The notes under the pieces are model-generated. The model saw only the letters and a program-made list of their open reading frames with translations, did not search any database and was not told the DNA's origin. From Neobacillus notoginsengisoli (GTDB taxonomy: Bacteria; Bacillota; Bacilli; Bacillales; Cytobacillaceae): a DNA stretch of 64,000 bases. The position numbers and the translations under genes were made by a program. Of this stretch, positions 17,047-25,671 are shown one piece after another. The stretch's first letter is position 1, and the number at the start of each line of letters is the position of its first letter. The DNA lies in contig NZ_QWEG01000013.1 in the NCBI RefSeq assembly GCF_003515685.1, positions 58,174-122,173 on the forward strand, read 5' to 3'.

Positions 17047-17907
17047 CTACTTGCTGTCCTGTTCTCCAGCGTCAGCTTCCCGCCCTTCAAATGGAGCTGA
17101 GCATTCTGTTTCTGTTTCTGGCCCTTCGGATGTGTCATCGTAATTTTTGTTTTCTGTTTCGGAATGCTCCTCCTCCTCGCAAGGAGCCCCGCTTCCCATC
17201 ACGGGTGGAGTGCCGACACCGTAAGTCGCCCCGATATTCAATTGGCCGCCCAGTTCCTTAATCCCCAGCTGGGCGATATGATTGTTCACCTCATATTTAT
17301 CGACCACTACTTTCTCGATTTTATATTCCTGAATAATGACCGGCGGGGGTGTCAAGCCGGGATTTTCCTTTCTTTTTTCCCGGCCGTCACAAGTGTCTTG
17401 TTGACTGCGTAGCCGTTCTTCGTTTTCATCCATTCGATTATGTTGGATTTCAACCTGCTGCCGCATTTCTACCAGCATTTGTTCCATCATTTCCAACCGT
17501 AACGCGAGCGATTCAACCGCTTGTTTTCCCGAATCCAGCGGAGCCTGCCTGACGAGAACCATTTTTGGCAGACGGCGTTTCCCCTTTCTTTCTTGTGTAC
17601 CTTTTAGCGCGACAATTTCCTTGTCCAAACTTTTCATATGATAAAAAAGTGGTTCCAGTTCCCTAAGGACAGACAGAAAAATTCTTTTTTCCAGCTCCAG
17701 TTCATTGATTCTCACTTCTTTTGCCGGACGTCTTTTAAGTCCCGCTTGTTCTTTCAAAAGCGGCGCAAATTCCTGTTCCCATTGAAGGAACCGCTTAAGA
17801 TGCACTTCAAGAGTGTTCATTTTCTTGATACGTTTCTCAATCGCTTCAATTTTATGAAGCAGCGTATCATTTTCTTCATTTTTTCTGAATAGTCCTTTTA
17901 GAGACAT
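17047..17907 (-). CDS. coiled-coil protein with GerPC-like segment, probable spore protein
   Basis: A hydrophilic ~286-residue protein. Residues 15-90 and 125-170 are predicted coiled coil (heptads rich in L, E, K). A conserved block, IEKVVVDKYEVNNHIAQLG followed by IKELGGQLNIGATYG, resembles GerPC/GerP-type spore germination proteins. The tail is acidic (many E, T, D). I place the start at ATG 17907 (MSLKGLFRKN). It is divergent from a small spore-type gene 53 bp away, and GerPA/PF-like genes follow, so a role in coat permeability or germination is inferred. Confidence 0.65.
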   Translation of the reverse strand: MSLKGLFRKNEENDTLLHKIEAIEKRIKKMNTLEVHLKRFLQWEQEFAPLLKEQAGLKRRPAKEVRINELELEKRIFLSVLRELEPLFYHMKSLDKEIVALKGTQERKGKRRLPKMVLVRQAPLDSGKQAVESLALRLEMMEQMLVEMRQQVEIQHNRMDENEERLRSQQDTCDGREKRKENPGLTPPPVIIQEYKIEKVVVDKYEVNNHIAQLGIKELGGQLNIGATYGVGTPPVMGSGAPCEEEEHSETENKNYDDTSEGPETETECSAPFEGREADAGEQDSK

Positions 17908-17960
17908 GAAGCACACCACACTTTACAAGAACATTAGTGAAAATAGGAGGAGTGGAAAAA

Positions 17961-18200
17961 ATGGCATTTGGCAAAATGAATATCATGATTAATGGGTGCA
18001 AAATCAATGTAATGGAAAACGGTTCAGTCGTTTCCTTCCAAAAGACAGTCCAAAAAAGAAAAAGGAATTCTTATAAGGAGTCATTTGGCTTCGGGTTCCA
18101 ATGCGGGGATGGCTGTTATCTTTATGGTGAGCTGAGCGGCATTCAGGATCAGGATGGAATAGACGCGATTAGTAGTAAAAACAATCATCCTCTTATTTAA
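17961..18200 (+). CDS. small GerP-associated protein, unknown
   Basis: A 79-residue protein, MAFGKMNIMINGCKINVMEN..., with a glycine/aromatic-rich centre (SFGFGFQCGDGCYLYG). The ATG has an AGGAGGAG site, which decides this start over the upstream GTG at 17937. Its 3' end overlaps the hsp20 gene on the other strand by 8 bp. Not recognised by name; the neighbours suggest a spore coat or germination role. Confidence 0.65.
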   Translation: MAFGKMNIMINGCKINVMENGSVVSFQKTVQKRKRNSYKESFGFGFQCGDGCYLYGELSGIQDQDGIDAISSKNNHPLI

Positions 18201-18663
18201 TCGGTATACTTTCTTCAGGCAATCCATGAATCTCATACACAATCATTAGAATGCCGTTTTGGAAGGACGCTTCGAGTTTATTGTCCTTAGCCAGTCTTGG
18301 AAGACTGATGTTTCTTTCAAACTCTCCGTACCTCATTTCCTTCTGGACCTCCTTCAGCTCTGAAAACGGACTGGTGATTTTCCCCTTGATCACCAGCCTG
18401 TCCCCTTGGAGGGAAACGAAAACCTCCTCACGCTGAATGCCAGGGAGTGCGGCAACCAGGTAAATATGGGTTTCAGATTCATAGATATCGACCGCCGGGA
18501 AAGTTTTATCCCGGTCAAAACCCATCTCACTAAATCCAGAAAAAACAGAATTTGAGTTCATATTTTCTTTTACAAACTCATCGTCAAAAATTTGTCCCCA
18601 AAAGGTTCCACCTTGAACCTTTTGCGCCAGTTCCATCCATTTCTTTAATTTGTCTGCATCCAT
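18193..18663 (-). CDS. Hsp20/alpha-crystallin family small heat-shock protein, spore-associated by context
   Basis: A 156-residue ATP-independent chaperone type protein. The alpha-crystallin domain spans about residues 55-145: PAVDIYESETHIYLVAALPG, the REEVFVSLQGDRLVIKG strands, FERNISLP, and LEASFQNGILMIVYE. The family's final I-x-I/V anchor appears as SIPIK. CotM/CotP-type Hsp20 proteins of Bacillus are coat components (known), and the flanking GerP-like genes make this likely here. The start is ATG with AGGAGG. Confidence 0.88.
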   Translation of the reverse strand: MDADKLKKWMELAQKVQGGTFWGQIFDDEFVKENMNSNSVFSGFSEMGFDRDKTFPAVDIYESETHIYLVAALPGIQREEVFVSLQGDRLVIKGKITSPFSELKEVQKEMRYGEFERNISLPRLAKDNKLEASFQNGILMIVYEIHGLPEESIPIK

Positions 18664-18736
18664 TGTGTTCCCTCCTGCTCATATTGGAAACTGTCTAAGC
18701 ATATATATTTTTCAAAAGGGGGGGGATCATTTGGCA

Positions 18737-18994
18737 GTGCCTGCTATTAATATTCATATTTTCATGATTAAAATAAATTCCTTCGAAAATGCTTCTGCTG
18801 TAAATATCGGACAAAATCTCCTGGCGGAATGGCAGAATTCCGATAAACGGAATCAGGGCTATGGCCAAAATTACGGAGACGATAGTGCATTTATTGGCAA
18901 CAGGAATTTAGTTGACGACAAAGACCAAATTGATTCGCCGTCGTCCTTCGACACTTGTATCCCTAAAAACTTCAATGAAGGATTGATTCCATGA
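18737..18994 (+). CDS. GerPA/GerPF-family-like spore germination protein (variant)
   Basis: An 85-residue protein. With GTG at 18737 it begins MPAINIHIFMIKINSFEN, matching the MPA start of the family; an in-frame TTG at 18731 is the alternative. A G-run ribosome site (18718-18725) serves both. The body (NASAVNIGQNLLAEWQNSDK, NRNLVDDKDQIDSP) follows GerP-type gene families in Bacillus. Its TGA overlaps the ATG of the next gene by 4 bp, so the pair is translationally coupled. It is divergent from the hsp20 gene. Confidence 0.7.
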   Translation: MPAINIHIFMIKINSFENASAVNIGQNLLAEWQNSDKRNQGYGQNYGDDSAFIGNRNLVDDKDQIDSPSSFDTCIPKNFNEGLIP

Positions 18995-19224
18995 TTTTTC
19001 TCCCTTCCATGGCAAATGTCCTCAATTTCAAAGTGAATTCAATGGACCGTTCCTCGCAGATTGGTTTCGGCTCCATCCAGCAAGCCGACGTCTTTCTCTC
19101 CACAAAGCGGAATATGGGATTCGGGGAACAGAACGGAGATATTTCCTTTATCAGCATCCCGATCAACTTCGTGAATGATTCCGATGTAACAGATGCAAAT
19201 GCCGTTAAAAACAGCGTTATCTGA
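18991..19224 (+). CDS. GerPA/GerPF-family-like spore germination protein
   Basis: 77 residues. The C-terminus FVNDSDVTDANAVKNSVI is typical of GerPA/GerPD/GerPF-type proteins, small components needed for normal coat permeability to germinants (known of gerP). The start overlaps the previous stop (ATGA). No terminator is obvious in the next 130 bp. Confidence 0.75.
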   Translation: MIFLPSMANVLNFKVNSMDRSSQIGFGSIQQADVFLSTKRNMGFGEQNGDISFISIPINFVNDSDVTDANAVKNSVI

Positions 19225-19363
19225 TTTTTAGCTAGGTTAGCCTATCAGGTAATTCCCGGACCCACAAATAAAAATTGCAACCGTCGTTTCAATTTAAAAC
19301 TATTTAAAAAACACTTCCCCGTGAAAATCGCCCTATTTTGATTGAATTAACTAGTTGGGCAAA

Positions 19364-19495
19364 GTTGATTGGAGCGGAAGGCGCGAAGACTCCTGCGGGA
19401 TGCGGCGGCAAGGTGGAGACCCCACAGGCGCTAAAGCGCCGAGGAGGCTCCACTGACGCCCCGCGGAAAGCGAAGCGCCTGGAGCGCAAATCAAC
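19364..19495. repeat. 132-bp Bacillus palindromic intergenic element
   Basis: Begins GTTGATTGGAGCGGAAGGCG and ends CGCCTGGAGCGCAAATCAAC, with an inner AAGACTCCTGCGGGA segment, GGCGCTAAAGCGCCGAGGAG and GCCCCGCGGAAAGCGAAGCG. The ends are inverted copies. This resembles an intergenic element I recall from many Bacillus genomes; its function is unsettled (mobile remnant or structured RNA). It sits between the gerP-like pair and the trhO terminator. Confidence 0.8.
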
Positions 19496-19536
19496 AACTA
19501 TTTTCAAAAAATAAGTTCAATCTATGAGATGAGCAA

Positions 19537-19581
19537 AAAAACTCTTGGCTTCCGGATAAACGGCCGGTTGCCAAGAGTTTA
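19537..19581 (-). terminator. trhO terminator
   Basis: Minus-strand AAACTCTTGGCAACCGGCC and its partner GGAAGCCAAGAGTTT, followed by TTTTT. Confidence 0.85.
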
Positions 19582-19633
19582 GGTATTGGAATAGGTATTG
19601 GAATGTCTTCAGCCGCGAGGTTCAAAATCTCCC

Positions 19634-20605
19634 TTATTTCGCGGTTGGCACCTCGTCACCAAGCTTGCCGATGCGCTCCGCAACCTCAACTTCAGTCAGT
19701 CCATGTTCTTTTACATACATATTTCTTGGATGGACACGGCATTCATGGGTGCAGCTGCGCATGTATTTATGCTCATTTTCCTCAGAACAGAGAATTTGCT
19801 TGTTGCATTCAGGGTTCGCGCAGTTGACATATCGTTCACAAGGTTCGCCTGTAAAATAGTCCTTCCCTACAACAACGTGTTCAACTTGGTTAACTGGAAC
19901 GGAAATCCTTTCATCAAACACATACATTTTGCCGTCCCACAGCTGCCCCTTCACTTCCGGGTCTTTGCCATACGTCGCAATCCCGCCGTGCAGCTGGGCG
20001 ACATCTTCAAATCCTTCCTTCACGAGCCAGCCTGAGAATTTCTCACAGCGAATGCCGCCCGTGCAGTAGGTGAGAACCTTTTTGCCCTCAAGCTTCTCCT
20101 TATTCTCCCTGATCCATTCCGGTAGCTCACGGAACGCTGTAATATCAGGGCGGATGGCGCCGCGGAAATGGCCGAGGTCGTACTCGTAATCATTCCGGGC
20201 ATCTACCACAACCGTATTCGGATCCTGCATTGCTTCAAAGAACTCCTTCGGCTCCAGGTATTTGCCTGTGACCTCATTCGGGTCCACGTCGTCTTCAAGC
20301 CTGAGTGTTACAAGCTCGCTCCGATGGCGTACGTGCATTTTCTTGAACGCATGGGAGTCCGCCCCATCGATTTTAAACACCATGTCCGCAAAACGCGGGT
20401 CCTCCTTCATCGCCTTCATATACGCATCAGTCTGCTCGACGGTACCGGAAACTGTGCCGTTTATTCCTTCCTCGGCGATGAGAATTCTCCCCTTCAGTCC
20501 AAGCTCCTTGCAAAATGCAAGATGCTCTGCTGTAAACTCCTCGGGGTTTTCTATATGGACATACTTATAATAGAGTAAAACTCTATATGGGTGAATTTCA
20601 GTCAT
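19634..20605 (-). CDS. trhO: tRNA uridine(34) hydroxylase (oxygen-dependent), rhodanese family
   Basis: Hydroxylates U34 of certain tRNAs to 5-hydroxyuridine, the first step of mo5U formation in Gram-positives. The 323 residues show the UPF0176/TrhO layout: N-terminal ferredoxin-like domain ([23 protein letters not shown]), rhodanese domain with the active loop [14 protein letters not shown] (catalytic Cys, about residue 178), and a C-terminal Cys-rich region ([23 protein letters not shown]). Full length. The start is ATG with GGAG. A single gene with its own terminator. Confidence 0.95.
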   Translation of the reverse strand: MTEIHPYRVLLYYKYVHIENPEEFTAEHLAFCKELGLKGRILIAEEGINGTVSGTVEQTDAYMKAMKEDPRFADMVFKIDGADSHAFKKMHVRHRSELVTLRLEDDVDPNEVTGKYLEPKEFFEAMQDPNTVVVDARNDYEYDLGHFRGAIRPDITAFRELPEWIRENKEKLEGKKVLTYCTGGIRCEKFSGWLVKEGFEDVAQLHGGIATYGKDPEVKGQLWDGKMYVFDERISVPVNQVEHVVVGKDYFTGEPCERYVNCANPECNKQILCSEENEHKYMRSCTHECRVHPRNMYVKEHGLTEVEVAERIGKLGDEVPTAK

Positions 20606-20733
20606 TTTGCTTTAACTCCATTCTACTTAATCTATAGCAATCGCATTGGTTTCCAATGCACAAATAGTGAAATCCCAAAAGGCAATAAAATTATTGTATA
20701 AAAAAACGGAATGTTTTTCAATATACTTTAGCT

Positions 20734-20979
20734 TCACTCATAAAAAGTCAATTCTTTCTCAATCTGTCTGCGGATTTTATCGAGGCACTCCTCGGGTGTT
20801 TTTGCAAAAACCCGCTTCCCATTCACAATCGCAAACGGACTCCGCGCGCACATCCCGCAAAACGACAAGCAGTCATTCATGAGGACGGATACTTCCGGGT
20901 ACTCTGACTCCAGAATCGCTTCTATGTCAAACTGGTTGATGCTATTGCTCATGCACACATCCACAATAACAATCCCCAT
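20734..20979 (-). CDS. DUF1450 family protein (YuzB-like)
   Basis: An 81-residue protein with the family core CLSFCGMCARSPFAIVNGKR and KTPEECLDKI. The cysteine cluster suggests metal binding, but the function is unknown. The ATG has GAGGAGGGG. It lies 58 bp after the methyltransferase gene on the same strand, so possibly co-transcribed. Confidence 0.88.
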   Translation of the reverse strand: MGIVIVDVCMSNSINQFDIEAILESEYPEVSVLMNDCLSFCGMCARSPFAIVNGKRVFAKTPEECLDKIRRQIEKELTFYE

Positions 20980-21036
20980 TCCGTTCCCCTCCTCAGTGTT
21001 TCATCTATTTAATAGTATACCCTTTGTCAAGGGCGG

Positions 21037-21627
21037 CTATTGTCTGTTGGCACAAGAACAGTCCCGATCATCCTTCCAGCAAAAAATCGTCTGCCTTCCT
21101 TCAAGATCATTTTCTTCAAAATAAAGCACCTTCCAACCATTGAAATGCTCGAGCAATTCGTTAGACTTAAGCCTGAATTGGCTGGAAACCTTTTCAGTCC
21201 CAGCTTTCGGCGAATCGAAATACGTTTCCATAAAAAAGCAGCCGCCGTCTTTTAAAAGGCTTTTAACATAAGGAAATAGCCGCCGGTCAAGATAATAAGT
21301 GATAACGACTAAATCGAAGGACTCTTTTGCAAAAGGAAGGCTTTTAAGTTCTGTTAAGTCCCGAACAGACGGATACACCTTTAGGCCACGTCTTTCCGCC
21401 TGCTCACCAACATATTTCACCGCCGTTTCAGAAAGATCCACAGCCTGGACCTCGTAACCGCCTTCGGCTAAAAATAAACTGTTGCCGCCAAGCCCGCATG
21501 CCAGATCCAAAGCGGTTCCGCCGTTCAGGGAAGGTGCAAGATACTTAAGCCGCTCATTCGGCATCGGCTCTGCCATTGTTGTTAATCGATCCTGATGCTT
21601 TTGTTCCCATTTTTCCTTTGCATTCAT
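21037..21627 (-). CDS. class I SAM-dependent methyltransferase
   Basis: A 196-residue soluble enzyme. SAM motif I reads ALDLACGLGGNSLFLA (near residue 40), motif II VQAVDLSETAVKYV, and motif IV SFDLVVITYYLDRRLFPYV. This layout resembles TehB/UbiE-type methyltransferases; the substrate is unknown. The start is ATG 21627, 8 bases after AAGGAAG; an upstream GTG (21636) is less well placed. The C-terminus ends with CSCANRQ, which is unusual. Confidence 0.85.
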   Translation of the reverse strand: MNAKEKWEQKHQDRLTTMAEPMPNERLKYLAPSLNGGTALDLACGLGGNSLFLAEGGYEVQAVDLSETAVKYVGEQAERRGLKVYPSVRDLTELKSLPFAKESFDLVVITYYLDRRLFPYVKSLLKDGGCFFMETYFDSPKAGTEKVSSQFRLKSNELLEHFNGWKVLYFEENDLEGRQTIFCWKDDRDCSCANRQ

Positions 21628-21914
21628 CGCAACCACTTCCTTAAAGACTTTTTTGGAAAATATTTCGATAAACTTTTTGTTGAGTTTTCCCTATTTCTAT
21701 TTGATTTCTACGGTTTATTCCCTTTTATTCTATATGAAAAAGAAAGGATTGAAATGGATGGTGTATTTGCAAAAGTTCATTTGTCTTTTAATCCAGTTAA
21801 ACAACTGGTGATTATTTCCTTCTGTTAACCTTTTTACTTTCGACATTTTTCACCATTAAGACGGTGACTAATTTGTTATAATGTGATTTGAACTATATTT
21901 TAGGGGGATATGAA

Positions 21915-23144
21915 GTGAAGTTAGTTAAAAATGTTTTGCTTGTTTTACTGCTGCTGTTTTTGCTGCTAATGTCTATTGCGGCTCCTATCGCGCTCCTTGG
22001 CGTTGCAATTTATGGGGCAGGCTTCTGGCTTAGCCACCAAAAAGCAAAAGGCAACGTTTATTTTAAAAAGCCCTGGCTGCTGATAACCGCCGGTGCACTT
22101 GGAACGCTCATCCTAGTCGGGGCTTTCGCCGATACGACTGAAGGACAGGCTTCACAAAAACCGGCCGACCAAGTCGAAAAGCAGGAAAAAGATAATAAGG
22201 CTAAAGAAAAAGCAAAGGCTGAGGAAGCTGCGAAAGTAAAAGCTGCTGCGGAGGCAAAGGAAAAGGCAGAACGAGAGGCCAAGGAAAAAGCGGAAGCTGA
22301 GGAAAAGGCCAAAGCCGAAGCAAAGGCAAAAGCGGAAGCTGAAGCTAAGTTGAAAGCGGAGGCCGAGGCAAAAGCGAAAGCAGAGGCTGAGGCGAAGGCG
22401 AAGAAAGAAGCAGAAACTGAAGCACTCATTTCTTCTCTTGCCCTTGAGAAAGTCACAGTCGGCCGCGTTGTCGACGGGGATACGATCGAAACATCTGATG
22501 GCAGGAAAATACGCTTCATTGGCGTGAATACACCCGAATCAACAACAAGGCACGAGCCTTACGGAAAAGAAGCGAGCAATTATACGAAATCAAAATTGGC
22601 CGGCAAGCAGATCTGGATCCAAAAAGATGTCAGCAATACAGACCGCTATGGCCGCTACCTCAGGATCATTTGGCTTGCGATCCCCACTGACGATATGAAC
22701 GAAAACGAAATCCGTACGAAAATGTTCAACGCGGAACTTGTCCTGAATGGGTATGCAGAGCCGTCCACTTACCCGCCGGATGTAAAATATAGCGAGTATT
22801 TTATTAAATTCGCACGAGAAGCACGGGCGGACAATAAAGGATTATGGGCTTACGGACCAAACGGAACAACAAAAGGCGACCTAGACCCTAAGCAAGCAAC
22901 CACAAGTACTGCCCAAAGTAAACCAGCTACTTCTAAGCCGGCTGCTTCACAACCTGCCGCATCCAAGCCGGCACCATCAAAACCAGCGGCGACAACTGTG
23001 AAACCCGCTGCAAGTTCAGGCAGTGAGATTTTTGCCAACTGTACCGAATTGAGAAAGAAATACCCGAACGGCGTTCCGTCGACCCACCCAGCCTACCAAC
23101 CAAAAATGGACCGGGACAAAGACGGATATGCATGTGAGCGTTGA
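21915..23144 (+). CDS. membrane-anchored thermonuclease-like protein with Excalibur domain
   Basis: A 409-residue surface nuclease candidate. Two hydrophobic segments at the N-terminus, a long Ala/Lys/Glu repeat coiled coil (about residues 85-175), an SNase domain (GRVVDGDTIETSDGRKIRFI, GVNTPES, DRYGRYLRIIW, with the catalytic Arg/Glu/Arg pattern), a Pro/Ala/Ser/Lys-rich spacer, and a C-terminal Excalibur motif with calcium-loop residues DRDKDGYACE. The likely role is DNA degradation at the cell surface. The start is GTG 21915 behind AGGGGG; an upstream in-frame TTG is rejected. Confidence 0.9.
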   Translation: MKLVKNVLLVLLLLFLLLMSIAAPIALLGVAIYGAGFWLSHQKAKGNVYFKKPWLLITAGALGTLILVGAFADTTEGQASQKPADQVEKQEKDNKAKEKAKAEEAAKVKAAAEAKEKAEREAKEKAEAEEKAKAEAKAKAEAEAKLKAEAEAKAKAEAEAKAKKEAETEALISSLALEKVTVGRVVDGDTIETSDGRKIRFIGVNTPESTTRHEPYGKEASNYTKSKLAGKQIWIQKDVSNTDRYGRYLRIIWLAIPTDDMNENEIRTKMFNAELVLNGYAEPSTYPPDVKYSEYFIKFAREARADNKGLWAYGPNGTTKGDLDPKQATTSTAQSKPATSKPAASQPAASKPAPSKPAATTVKPAASSGSEIFANCTELRKKYPNGVPSTHPAYQPKMDRDKDGYACER

Positions 23145-23148
23145 ATGA

Positions 23149-23180
23149 AAAAGTGGAGCTTTCTTGCTTCACTTTTTTAT
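23149..23180 (+). terminator. terminator of the nuclease gene
   Basis: AGTGGAGC-TTTCTT-GCTTCACT followed by TTTTTT, four bases after the stop. Confidence 0.75.
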
Positions 23181-23305
23181 TTTGTTCCAGCTTACAAAAC
23201 ACACCTGATGATTCCATTTTAACTTTGGCAAAAATGCAAATATATTTTAGGAGTATTCTACTAACGTTAAAATGAAAAAAGGAGGAATAGAAAAGAGGGT
23301 TGCAC

Positions 23306-23659
23306 GTGTTTGACCTACTTTTAAAAATGGTCGGGCGTCTTGGAATATTGGTGATGATTGCTTTTATCCTGACGCGCTTCCCATTTTTCCGAGAAATGGT
23401 CAAGCCTGGGGAATTAAAAAGAAGGCAAAGGATATGGCAATCGTCTTTTGGGTCATTCCGAATTATCGGTACGTATTCGGGACTTACTTTTGACACAGCC
23501 AGCCTTGAATTGAATAAATGGGCGTACGGCTTGAACAATGGTGAAGCGATTGCAAATTCGCGGGTGGTCGGAGTTGTCCTCGCCGGGCTTCTTGGCGGAT
23601 TGAGGATGGGTATTGGCGCTGGGCTAATTGCTGGATTCCCCCCTCTAGCTTATTTATAA
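23306..23659 (+). pseudogene. lytS remnant: first part of the 5TM-LYT sensor domain only
   Basis: A 118-codon frame encoding FDLLLKMVGRLGILVMIAFI..., GELKRRQRIWQSSFGSFRIIG and EAIANSRVVGVVLAGLLGG, which match the N-terminal membrane domain of LytS-type histidine kinases (about 580 residues in full). The frame ends at AGLIAGFPPLAYL, in the middle of the membrane domain, so the GAF and kinase parts and the lytR partner are missing. It lies 40 bp upstream of a CstA-family gene. LytST/BtsSR systems often control pyruvate or CstA transporters (known), so this is probably a decayed regulator of its neighbour. The start GTG 23306 follows AGAGGG. Confidence 0.75.
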
Positions 23660-23699
23660 TTGCCATGAAACCGCATTCATTTTTTTAGGGGGGGTAACA

Positions 23700-25151
23700 A
23701 TGTATACGTTTATTGTTGGAGTTATTCTTTTAATTGTAGGTTATTTTACGTACGGTAAATTTGTTGAGAAGGTATTCGGAATAAAGGAAGGGCGGACAAC
23801 ACCTGCTTATACCCATAAAGATGGGGTTGATTATCTGCCGATGAGCACCACTAAAAACTCGTTGATCCAGCTGTTGAACATTGCTGGAGTGGGCCCTGTT
23901 TTCGGACCGATTATGGGAGCGCTTTACGGTCCGGTTGCCTTCATCTGGATCGTGGCAGGCTGTATTTTTGCCGGGGCGGTCCATGATTACTTGACTGGCA
24001 TGATTTCAATCCGCAACCGCGGAGCCCACTTGCCTGAGCTTGCCGGGAAGTTTCTAGGAAATGTCATGAAACACGTTGTGAACGCTTTTGCTATTCTACT
24101 CTTATTATTGGTCGGGACCGTTTTCGTTACATCACCTGCCCAGCTCCTTTATAACTTGATGGATGGCTGGACAACAATGGGACTCATTGTCGGGGGCATT
24201 TTCCTGTACTATATCTTGGCTACACTATTGCCGATCGATAAAATTATCGGACGCTTTTATCCGTTTTTCGGTGCACTCCTTTTGATCAGTGCGGTTGGCG
24301 TTGGAGTCGGACTCGTCGTAAAGGGTGCTCCTATTCCGGAGCTGTCACTAAGCAATTTTCATCCTGACAATGCGCCAATCTTCCCGCTGTTGTTCCTGAC
24401 GATTTCGTGCGGGGCATTGTCCGGATTCCACGCAACACAGACACCGATCATCTCGAGGACAACCCAAAGCGAGAAACAGGGCCGGAAGATTTTCTACGGC
24501 ATGATGATTGCCGAGGGGATTATCGCGATGATTTGGGCAGCCGCCGCCATGAGCCTTTTCGACGGCTACGGTGGACTGAATGAAATGCTCGCTGCCGGCG
24601 GACCGGCGGGGATTGTCAGTGAAGCCTCAACTGCCATGCTAGGCGCAATCGGCGGAACACTCGCAATCCTTGGGGTTATTGTTTTGCCAATCACATCCGG
24701 GGACACGGCATTCCGCAGCGCCAGGATGATTATCGCAGATTATTTCAAGTATTCACAGGCAAAAATCACAAACCGCCTTTGGATTGCTATACCGCTTTTC
24801 GTTATATCTTTTGCTTTGACCAAAATTGATTTCACTATCCTTTGGAGGTACTTCTCCTGGGCGAACCAGTCAACAGCCGTAATCGCGCTTTGGGTCGCAG
24901 CCATGTACTTGTTTATTGCCAACAAGAACTACTGGATTGCCATGATTCCCGGTATTTTTATGACCGCGACTGTCACAAGCTATATTCTAAACGCCCAAAT
25001 CGGCTTTGGCCTTTCTTTAACTGTTGCAAATATTGGCGCCCTCATCGTAACAGCCGGCATTACTGCCCTGTTCTTTAGTGCAGCCAAAAAAGCGAGAGCC
25101 CAAAACCTCCCGCTCGAAGAAGATATCTCCTTCTACAATAAAACAGCATAA
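23700..25151 (+). CDS. cstA: CstA-family carbon starvation / pyruvate transporter
   Basis: A 483-residue integral membrane protein with about 13 segments. Family blocks: GPVFGPIMGALYGPVAFIWI, the HDYLTGMISIRNRGAHLPEL loop, SGFHATQTPIISRT and DTAFRSARMIIADYF. This is the short Bacillus-type CstA (E. coli CstA/BtsT are ~700 residues). The role by family is uptake of pyruvate or peptides on starvation. The ATG follows a GGGGGG site. Its stop overlaps the ATG of a 49-aa ORF. Confidence 0.92.
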   Translation: MYTFIVGVILLIVGYFTYGKFVEKVFGIKEGRTTPAYTHKDGVDYLPMSTTKNSLIQLLNIAGVGPVFGPIMGALYGPVAFIWIVAGCIFAGAVHDYLTGMISIRNRGAHLPELAGKFLGNVMKHVVNAFAILLLLLVGTVFVTSPAQLLYNLMDGWTTMGLIVGGIFLYYILATLLPIDKIIGRFYPFFGALLLISAVGVGVGLVVKGAPIPELSLSNFHPDNAPIFPLLFLTISCGALSGFHATQTPIISRTTQSEKQGRKIFYGMMIAEGIIAMIWAAAAMSLFDGYGGLNEMLAAGGPAGIVSEASTAMLGAIGGTLAILGVIVLPITSGDTAFRSARMIIADYFKYSQAKITNRLWIAIPLFVISFALTKIDFTILWRYFSWANQSTAVIALWVAAMYLFIANKNYWIAMIPGIFMTATVTSYILNAQIGFGLSLTVANIGALIVTAGITALFFSAAKKARAQNLPLEEDISFYNKTA

Positions 25152-25300
25152 TGAGCTGCTGCAGCCCAAACTATAGAAAAACAGTCAATGAACAGGAGGA
25201 AAAAATAAACGCAAAAGGCCGGGACACCCTCCCCCTTTTCGCAAAAATCCTCCTCATCGCCATCACCCTAGCCGGCCTCGCCGCTGTGATTTTATTATGA
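25151..25300 (+). CDS. 49-aa single-span membrane peptide coupled to cstA
   Basis: The ATG overlaps the cstA stop (TAATG), so it would be translated by re-initiation. The product starts MSCCSPNYRKTVNEQEEKIN, with a Cys-Cys pair, a charged helix and one hydrophobic segment at about residues 28-49. I do not recognise a named family. In E. coli a small protein (YbdD) is also paired with CstA, but the sequence differs. A role as a transporter subunit is an inference from coupling alone. Its stop TGA is the first base triplet of repeat copy 2. Confidence 0.65.
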   Translation: MSCCSPNYRKTVNEQEEKINAKGRDTLPLFAKILLIAITLAGLAAVILL

Positions 25301-25363
25301 AGCAGGGGACGGTTCCAGTGCTTCTTTCGAATGCCGAAAGAAGTGCGGAACCGTCCTTTTTGT
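25298..25363. repeat. GGGGACGGTTCC hairpin element, copy 2, acting as terminator
   Basis: TGAAGCAGGGGACGGTTCC, AGTGCTTCTTTCG-AATGC-CGAAAGAAGTGC and GGAACCGTCC followed by TTTTTGTTTTT. The T run makes this copy a likely terminator for cstA and the small gene. The first TGA is the stop codon of the 49-aa ORF. From 25364 to 25614 I see nothing else. Confidence 0.85.
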
Positions 25364-25614
25364 TTTTATTTGAAAGTGGGGGATGATCATTTTAGGATGA
25401 TTTTCTCACGTTAAGCTACTAAAGTTTCCTTCTTGCGTGATGTGACTTTTTACTCATTTTTCCAAAAGAGGCTCGGGGGTTTTTTTGTGCTAATTTCTGA
25501 TTTTATGACCATCAGCCTAGTTTATTCTAGGTTTCTGGTTTAAGAGTCTGTTTTTGCTAGTCATTTAGAATGATTCATCAAGTTCTTCTTGATTTTCTGG
25601 CAAATTCTTTAAAA

Positions 25615-25642
25615 TTGCCGGATTGTAAATTTAGAATATAAT
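25615..25642 (+). promoter_or_regulatory. sigma-A promoter of the subtilase gene
   Basis: TTGCCG (25615-25620), 16-bp spacer, TATAAT (25637-25642), about 30 bp before the start codon. Confidence 0.65.
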
Positions 25643-25671
25643 GAAAATTAACTATAAAGGAGGTATGTCCA

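Noticed and set aside
22180..22430. Ala/Lys/Glu-rich repeats in the nuclease gene as a DNA repeat array
   Set aside because: They are in-frame coiled-coil coding sequence with varied codons, not a tandem DNA repeat of constant period.
23145..23305. A missing gene between the nuclease and lytS remnant
   Set aside because: Only a terminator and AT-rich spacer are present.
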